Shown: positions 15,370-20,773 of the stretch, piece by piece | Layout: each line of letters opens with the position of its first letter | How positions within the stretch are numbered: position 1 is the stretch's first letter | Assembly (NCBI GenBank): GCA_046542305.1 | Contig: JBKHBQ010000039.1 | Coordinates: 1 to 20,773 of the forward strand | Source of the DNA: JBKHBQ01 sp046542305 | GTDB taxonomy: Bacteria; Bacteroidota; Bacteroidia; Bacteroidales; 4484-276 | Direction of reading: 5' to 3' | DNA length: 20,773 bases | The notes under the pieces: generated by a model | Databases searched by the model: none | What the model saw: the letters and a program-made list of their open reading frames with translations, nothing else | What the model was told of the DNA's origin: nothing | Translations under genes and position numbers: made by a program

Positions 15370-18003
15370 TTAATAGAGAATATCATCGCGCAAATTGCGC
15401 ACCTGCTGTGAATGATCGGTGTCGTAATCGAAAAGCAGGTTGCCGTCGAGGCGATACATCACCAGGTAGTTCAGATCGTACCACCAAAAGGCCTTTCCAA
15501 CCCTGATTCCTGAGAGTACATCGATGCGGGTGTCGCCTGATTCGAGCATGACAATCTTGATGCGGGCGTTGTTATCCACGCGCATCATGTCGATGGACAC
15601 GCCGCTCCTGCCTTCGGTGCGGATGGTGACAATGCCGTCCTGATTTTTGATGAACTGAATATCCTTTATGGTTTTGTATATCTCCGGAAATTCATTCTTA
15701 AAACCGGGATTGTATTCGTCGAGCACCTTTTGGGCTTCTTCACCCGGAATGGACATCCCGCTGGAATTTACCAGGTGAACCACGGCAAACAGGCCCGCGA
15801 TGGTTTTTTCGTAGCTTTCGCGGATCAGGCGGTCGTTTTCCTCTTTCAGCGCCGATGATACATCGAAATTTTCCAGTTCATTCATCGATAGTTCCATCAC
15901 ATTCATACCGGTGGTTTTATTGAATGCCCCGGCAACGATCACCTCGCCTTCCGGAGTGACTGACAGCCCGTAGTTGTCGAAGTCGCCTGTTTCGAAATAA
16001 AGATCGTTGCCCAGGTGGGTGCCATCGGCAGTGAACCTCGACACAAAATTGAGGAAATTATTTTGATTGGCCGTGTCGATATGTGCCTGCCTGGCCCATT
16101 TCAGATCGCCCTGCCCCTGGTAGCATGCCACAAAAATATCCATGGCTGCGCTGGCCAGGTTGAATCCCCCCAAAGAAATTTTGCCCTGGAATGTGCCGGT
16201 AACCAGCACATCGCCATTAGGGTTTACGGCAAGCCCGAAAGCAACCGATTTTCCGTTTCCGCTGCTGCTTCCATACCATTGCACGCCCATATCCTTATCC
16301 AGCTTCAGGGTGAACATCCGGTGATTTTCGTCTCCCCTGATCATAATATCGCCATAGCTGAAATCACCGGTAAAATAACCTGTGACCAGGCTTCCGCCAT
16401 CGGGAGTAAGGATAAGGTCGTGCCGGTTATCGCCCCGCTGACCGCCCGCTGCCATGACACTGCTCCATATTTTGTCCTTTTGTTTTCCCTGTGCATAAGT
16501 GTTTTCAACCAGGATCACCCTGGCAGTTTCGTCAGCATAGCGCGGCATTGTCAAACCGAGCGGTGCACCGATATAAGTGGGATCGGCCACCACATATTTT
16601 TTACCCTGCCAGTTGATGTAATCTCCGGGCACATCATCTTCGAAACAAATCGCCGTGGCCATATGGCCGGGGTAATTTAGCCCGATCACTTCCAGGCCCA
16701 GCAGGCTTTTCACCAGGTAAGCCAGGAGTACCGAGCGGTCCTCGCAGTCGCAATAGGGATAATAAAAAACTTCTTCGGCAAAAAAGAACTTTTCATACCC
16801 GAACTGCTCCTGGTCGGTTTTGTAATCGAATGCCGTCTGTACAAAATGAAGCAGCAGGTCTGCCGCTTCTGCAGGTGTTTTGCCCTGAACCAGCGGAATA
16901 AAATTGTTAGCCAGCGAAAATTTAGCTTCCGGCGACACCGCCGCATCGAAATACACCTTGATATCAGCCAAGGGATAATCCTTGTAAAAGGAGATGGCGT
17001 TGCTGTTGTATGAAATATCTACAGGATGAGCCTGATCCTGATAAACGAAATCGTACTTTTTACTGCTGGATGCATCTCCCAGTGCTATGGCTTCGTACAG
17101 GTTGAGATCGAGGGCCTTTTGCGCATCGGGAAAATCATTTTCGTAGGTGAACACATTCAGCAGGTCGCCTTCCATCATGTAGTATTTTACATTGTCGAAG
17201 GTAAAGAAATTTTTACCGTACACCTGGTTGCTGATGGGCAGCAACACGAAAACATCGTTTTCGTAAAATGCGGCCTTTGCCTTGTATCCCGATCTAATGA
17301 GCAAAAACCAGGTAAGCATTTCTGATGTGTTGTTGTCCGTGCCGGCAATGTTTCCTGCTACATTTTTCAACAGCATGTAATAGCCCCAGTCATTCAGGCT
17401 CATCTGATCGCTATAATCGAAAAGCTGTTCGAGCAGTTGATTGTACCCGGTGTTGCTCAGGGTTTCGAAATACTTGCTGATGGCATCCTCGTTAACCTCT
17501 GCCGCCAGCTTTTCCTTCATTTTTTTATCATAATCAAACACCACGGGGAAGCCATAAAAATCGATCTCTGCGGTATTTTTCGGAAATTTTTCAGGCTCGG
17601 TTTTGGTAACCCTTGGCATAACGGGCGTAGGTATTACAGCAGGTATTTCTTCGAGGGCCGGTGGTATTACAGGCAAGGGAGCGGGTGGCTCAGGTCGCTC
17701 CGGCTCTTCGAAAACAGGAGCCTCATCGGGCTTGGGCTCATCGGGCGGCTCAAGGCCCTGAAATACCTCAAACTGCCGCCAGCGCTCCTTCAGGTAATCG
17801 GCGTACTCACGGTCGCGTTGTTCCACGTACTGATTAAACTCATCGGCCAGGCGCTGGATTTGTTGCTGCCGCTCTTCTTTAAACTGCTGCATTTCCTGCT
17901 GCCGCTGTTTTTTCCATTCCTCAAAAGTCTGGGCCGAAAGATTGCTGCCGGCCAGGCAGCATGCCAGCAGGAGACCGGTTATCCATATTTTTTTTTGTAT
18001 CAT
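15370..18003 (-). CDS. Large exported transglutaminase-like protein with coiled-coil head
   Basis: The protein has 877 residues. A signal peptide (about 1-25) ends LSAQ; LLAC at 12-15 also resembles a lipobox, so lipoprotein anchoring is possible. A charged coiled coil follows (about 26-82: TFEEWKKQRQQEMQQFKEER and on), then a Pro/Glu-rich linker (84-140). The middle part holds a transglutaminase-like core with YCDCEDRSVLLAYL (C420 likely nucleophile; C418 nearby), H447 in YPGHMATAI and D474 in VVADPTY, a complete Cys-His-Asp triad. Residues about 525-690 contain repeats such as GYFTGDFSYGDIMI and VLVTGTFQGKISLGGF, of the SBBP beta-propeller type. The C-terminal 180 residues are unassigned. 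The coiled coil resembles that of the neighbouring lytic transglycosylase. Such enzymes act as peptidases or crosslinkers; the substrate here is unknown. Confidence 0.82.
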   Translation of the reverse strand: MIQKKIWITGLLLACCLAGSNLSAQTFEEWKKQRQQEMQQFKEERQQQIQRLADEFNQYVEQRDREYADYLKERWRQFEVFQGLEPPDEPKPDEAPVFEEPERPEPPAPLPVIPPALEEIPAVIPTPVMPRVTKTEPEKFPKNTAEIDFYGFPVVFDYDKKMKEKLAAEVNEDAISKYFETLSNTGYNQLLEQLFDYSDQMSLNDWGYYMLLKNVAGNIAGTDNNTSEMLTWFLLIRSGYKAKAAFYENDVFVLLPISNQVYGKNFFTFDNVKYYMMEGDLLNVFTYENDFPDAQKALDLNLYEAIALGDASSSKKYDFVYQDQAHPVDISYNSNAISFYKDYPLADIKVYFDAAVSPEAKFSLANNFIPLVQGKTPAEAADLLLHFVQTAFDYKTDQEQFGYEKFFFAEEVFYYPYCDCEDRSVLLAYLVKSLLGLEVIGLNYPGHMATAICFEDDVPGDYINWQGKKYVVADPTYIGAPLGLTMPRYADETARVILVENTYAQGKQKDKIWSSVMAAGGQRGDNRHDLILTPDGGSLVTGYFTGDFSYGDIMIRGDENHRMFTLKLDKDMGVQWYGSSSGNGKSVAFGLAVNPNGDVLVTGTFQGKISLGGFNLASAAMDIFVACYQGQGDLKWARQAHIDTANQNNFLNFVSRFTADGTHLGNDLYFETGDFDNYGLSVTPEGEVIVAGAFNKTTGMNVMELSMNELENFDVSSALKEENDRLIRESYEKTIAGLFAVVHLVNSSGMSIPGEEAQKVLDEYNPGFKNEFPEIYKTIKDIQFIKNQDGIVTIRTEGRSGVSIDMMRVDNNARIKIVMLESGDTRIDVLSGIRVGKAFWWYDLNYLVMYRLDGNLLFDYDTDHSQQVRNLRDDILY

Positions 18004-18034
18004 AACATTTGGATTTTTAGGTTGAGAATAATGT

Positions 18035-19231
18035 CTATTCCTTATTTTGATGCCAATGACTGTACTGTTTCATTTTATGATCCACCTTTATCACGTAATT
18101 GCGGGTTTCTTCGTAGGGCAGGTTCGCATGAAGAAATTCAAGCAGTTGCTGATAGTTCATGCTGTTGATCTGTGCCACCACATCCTTTTTGGCAGGCGCA
18201 TCCCTGAATGCTTTATAAAGATTGCCGGTGCCGGTATTGTAAGCAGCCACTGAACAAAGGAGCCTGCACTGCACATCAACGATATCCTTCAGGTAATGAT
18301 TCATGAGCTTGTCCAGATATGCAGTTCCCAGTTCGATATTGTTCCGGGGATTGTAAAGGTAATCTGACGACAGGAGCGTATCGCAGCGATACAGGTGGTG
18401 ATAGGCCTCACGGCCGGCAAATCGCGGCACGATCTGCATAAGTCCGTATGCAGGAACTGGCGACCGGGCCATAGGGTTAAACGACGATTCGGTGTCGATG
18501 ATGGCAAAGATCAACGCCCGGGGCATTTCAAACCTGGAGGCCTGAAGGCTTACAGGCTCGCTGAATTTCATGGCCCGCACCTGCACATGCTCGGGAATAA
18601 GATTGATGGTTACCTGTGCCTTGATACGCTTTTGCCCATCGGCGCCTTCGATTTCCTGATAGCTGATATTTTCGGCAGCGCTAACTTCTTCGAGAAATAT
18701 ATCGGCATTTTTTACCGAAACCGGCTGTCCCGACAATGTAACGAGCTGTCCCTCCAGCACAGGTTCACCAAGCAATCCCTCACCCGACTTTTCATCCTTT
18801 CCATAGTCGTAGGTAGTGCAAGTGTTAAAGATCATGTTTTGTACCGCAGATTGTACTTTTTCGCGAACGGTCCCGGTATTGCCCGTCTCTTCTGGTTCCA
18901 GCAGTACTTCCACCTTTGCGATCCCGCCTTCAAAATCCACATCCGAACGCGACTGCATATCTTCGCTGTAATCCACCCATTCTTTTTGTGTAGATAACCG
19001 CGTTTCATGTGTGCCCCAATAAGTCTCAAGTTCCTTTTTAAGCCTTTCGATACCCTCTTTTTCCAGTTTTGCAAATTCCTGATAAGCACGGGTATTCTCC
19101 TCCTTGAAATTATTGAAAGCTTCTTCCTGCTGTTTGCGGTATTCTTCGAAGGTTTGGGCCTGAGCAATGGGAGTTGCGCCGGTCAGCAAAAAAGCAAACA
19201 GTGGTATTATTTTCGTAATCAACTGTTTCAT
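18035..19231 (-). CDS. MltC-like lytic transglycosylase with coiled-coil N-terminus
   Basis: The protein has 398 residues. The frame is open to 19267, but the ATG at 19231 gives a proper signal peptide ending PIAQAQ, so the mature protein would begin QTFEEYRKQQEEAF. A coiled coil runs from about 27 to 75. Residues about 84-230 resemble the MltC N-terminal domain (WVDYSEDMQSRSDVDFEGG and KVEVLLEP). The C-terminal SLT domain has the catalytic Glu E248 in IIDTESSFNP, then YGLMQIVPRFAG, NPRNNIELGTAYL and SVAAYNTGTGN, all standard lytic transglycosylase motifs. It would cleave peptidoglycan glycan strands, leaving 1,6-anhydro ends, in the periplasm. Unlike E. coli MltC it has no lipobox. It lies 31 bases before the transglutaminase-like gene and 87 bases after the DUF4384 gene. 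Confidence 0.9.
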   Translation of the reverse strand: MKQLITKIIPLFAFLLTGATPIAQAQTFEEYRKQQEEAFNNFKEENTRAYQEFAKLEKEGIERLKKELETYWGTHETRLSTQKEWVDYSEDMQSRSDVDFEGGIAKVEVLLEPEETGNTGTVREKVQSAVQNMIFNTCTTYDYGKDEKSGEGLLGEPVLEGQLVTLSGQPVSVKNADIFLEEVSAAENISYQEIEGADGQKRIKAQVTINLIPEHVQVRAMKFSEPVSLQASRFEMPRALIFAIIDTESSFNPMARSPVPAYGLMQIVPRFAGREAYHHLYRCDTLLSSDYLYNPRNNIELGTAYLDKLMNHYLKDIVDVQCRLLCSVAAYNTGTGNLYKAFRDAPAKKDVVAQINSMNYQQLLEFLHANLPYEETRNYVIKVDHKMKQYSHWHQNKE

Positions 19232-19318
19232 CCGTATTGATTTTAATGTGAATGCCGGATGAACCATTCCGCGGGCTTATGCAGCCAGGTATGCCGGCGG
19301 AAGTTTCATGGCGAAAAA

Positions 19319-20773
19319 TTATATATCCATGGTTGTTACAATAATGCGTTCCTCTGCCCTTAAATCCTCATTCTTTATGGGTTTGAATCCCCTGGAATTA
19401 CTGATCAGTTCTTCAAGGTTGTTTTTGATAAAAGTATATCCCCATTTCTCTTCGGTGATTAGCGGGGGGAATTTCTCCGACTGGACATTCACCTGCAGGA
19501 TTTCAACACCGAAAGGATCTTCACAGGTGAATTCATCCGAAATTTTCACCACCTTGTTTACTTTATCGGAACCGATGTACATGTCATCCACCAGCAGCAC
19601 ACGCGTACCGTCGGCAAAATGGTTGACAATCCTCACATAGCACGGGGCATTCACTCTGATATAAAACCGCAGGGTGTCGCCTGCCTCAAATACGGGGCTG
19701 TCGTTTCCGTGGTTGGTCCATACTTCGAGCGACAGGTTTTGGTTTACAATTTCGCCTGCCGAAAACTTATGCAGGCTGTTCTGGGCTTCGGCAAAATTTT
19801 CAGGTTTCCACGAAACCTGCATTTCCCTGATCCACTTTTTTGGCAGGAAACCATCTGCGGTGGCCAGCGGCTTTCCATCCGCAACCGAACGCAATGTAGC
19901 TGTGATCTTCACGCGGTCGCCTTCGTCCCAGTATGTACCTTTTATTAAATAGCCCGGTGCGGATAAAACTCCGGGTTCCAGATCATCCGGATCAACGATA
20001 TGATATCCTGCCAGTTTGATTAGCTCCTCCCCAAGCGTACCGGCAATTCGCCGCGATAGCTGGCTGTTCATTTTGGTATCCTCGAAAGTGATGTTGGCAA
20101 TTCTTATCTCGCCATCCAATGTACCGGCCTGTTCCGAAAGGTTCCAGGCAATGAATCCGCAAACGTCGTCGAGCGTCAACAGGTTGCTTTGGTAAAGTTC
20201 GGCAATGGCCTGTTTCACCTCAACCTCAAATTCCCTCACCTGGTCGATCCCTGTCCTGGAAGCCTCCAGAAGCATGACAATACCAACGGCTTCATCCACT
20301 TCGGCAAACAACGGCATGCACGACATATAGGCTGATAAGGCGCCAGACGGATCGCCCGCTTCCATATAACCCCGGGCAATTTTGATCCATTGGCCAATTT
20401 TGTCTTTCTGTTCGGCAATTAGCGCATTATAGTGGCTGATGAGCTTCTCCTTTTTTACAAATGCAAGCGCGTACGCCATTCGCTTGCGCTTGTCGTAATA
20501 ATCCTTTGTTTCGATTCCCGACAGGTCGACCCTTGAAAATAAGGCCAGATTTTCCCTGAATTCCTGGTACACCTGTTTGTTAAGTTCCAGCGTATTGAGC
20601 GTGGTGACGCTTTGCACGGTAACCCTGATGGAATTTGAAAGGTGGCTGACGGCTTCCCGGCGAAGGGTTTCGATGACTTCGCCGAGATCTTCTTCTTTGC
20701 CGACGTCCCGATGTGAAAAACCCGTAAAAAATTCAGAAGCGGGGTAAAGCCGCGACCGTTCTTCAAAATCGAT
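19319..20773 (-). CDS. LPP20/DUF4384-like exported protein, 5' end outside window
   Basis: The frame is open from the stop TAA at 19319-19321 to the right edge (484 codons) with no upstream stop; a GTG at 20617 is internal, not the start. The N-terminal part (FEERSRLYPASEFFTGFSHR, then many Ala/Leu/Lys-rich helices to YALAFVKKEKL) resembles the LPP20 lipoprotein fold. The middle has RIANITFEDTKMNSQLSRRI and GYLIKGTYWDEGDRVKITAT, typical of a CsgG/TolB-N-like or FlgO-like domain. The C-terminal 130 residues resemble DUF4384 (FEAGDTLRFYIRVNAPCYVR, then DGTRVLLVDD). The signal peptide or lipobox, if any, lies beyond the edge. It is upstream of the lytic transglycosylase and probably in the same transcript. 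Function is unknown; these domains are usually found in outer-membrane or periplasmic assembly and stress proteins. Confidence 0.75.
   Translation of the reverse strand: MDFEERSRLYPASEFFTGFSHRDVGKEEDLGEVIETLRREAVSHLSNSIRVTVQSVTTLNTLELNKQVYQEFRENLALFSRVDLSGIETKDYYDKRKRMAYALAFVKKEKLISHYNALIAEQKDKIGQWIKIARGYMEAGDPSGALSAYMSCMPLFAEVDEAVGIVMLLEASRTGIDQVREFEVEVKQAIAELYQSNLLTLDDVCGFIAWNLSEQAGTLDGEIRIANITFEDTKMNSQLSRRIAGTLGEELIKLAGYHIVDPDDLEPGVLSAPGYLIKGTYWDEGDRVKITATLRSVADGKPLATADGFLPKKWIREMQVSWKPENFAEAQNSLHKFSAGEIVNQNLSLEVWTNHGNDSPVFEAGDTLRFYIRVNAPCYVRIVNHFADGTRVLLVDDMYIGSDKVNKVVKISDEFTCEDPFGVEILQVNVQSEKFPPLITEEKWGYTFIKNNLEELISNSRGFKPIKNEDLRAEERIIVTTMDI

Noticed and set aside
17437..18168. Plus-strand ORF of 243 codons opposite the transglutaminase-like gene
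   Set aside because: Its Leu/Phe-rich stretch is the reverse complement of the coiled-coil codons and spans two real genes.

Overview
The window looks like a chromosomal segment from a member of the Bacteroidota, probably an environmental Bacteroidales-type organism. Supporting signs are a type IX secretion (T9SS) sorting domain, several -7 boxes of the form TAnnTTTG with few Shine-Dalgarno sequences, a LytS/LytTR two-component pair, and short-leader, tightly packed operons. I see no phage genes, insertion sequences, CRISPR arrays, tRNAs or rRNAs.

Layout. (1) 1-2205: a truncated remnant of a T9SS sorting domain at the left edge (minus), a small membrane protein (plus), a convergent terminator, a palindromic intergenic repeat, then a secreted beta-propeller protein with a T9SS tail followed by a tiny membrane ORF (both minus). 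(2) 2345-4191: a LytS/YehU-type histidine kinase and a LytTR response regulator with a 4-bp overlap (plus). (3) 4246-7524: a WbuC-family cupin protein, the Na+/H+ antiporter NhaA and histidyl-tRNA synthetase, apparently one operon (plus). (4) 7614-14348: a five-gene minus operon read from a clear promoter at 14317-14348, in the order GT4 glycosyltransferase, HAD hydrolase, second GT4, GT81 glucosyl-3-phosphoglycerate synthase, GH13 sucrose-phosphorylase-like enzyme. (5) 14570 to the right edge: a four-gene minus cluster of exported proteins, in the order LPP20/DUF4384-like protein (cut by the window edge), MltC-like lytic transglycosylase, large transglutaminase-like protein, and a small DUF2135-like protein.

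How the genes may work together. Region 4 holds the synthase for glucosyl-3-phosphoglycerate, a candidate phosphatase, and an enzyme of the family that phosphorolyses glucosylglycerate. It therefore could make and recycle a glucosylglycerate-type compatible solute or storage compound, with two GT4 enzymes that might extend it. Its convergent neighbour NhaA fits a salt-adaptation theme, but that link is inference. Region 5 is the least familiar part. The lytic transglycosylase and the transglutaminase-like protein are predicted to start, after signal-peptide cleavage, with the same QTFEE sequence and a similar charged coiled coil. This suggests a shared docking head in an envelope complex acting on peptidoglycan or surface protein. 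I do not recognise the four-gene set as a described system.
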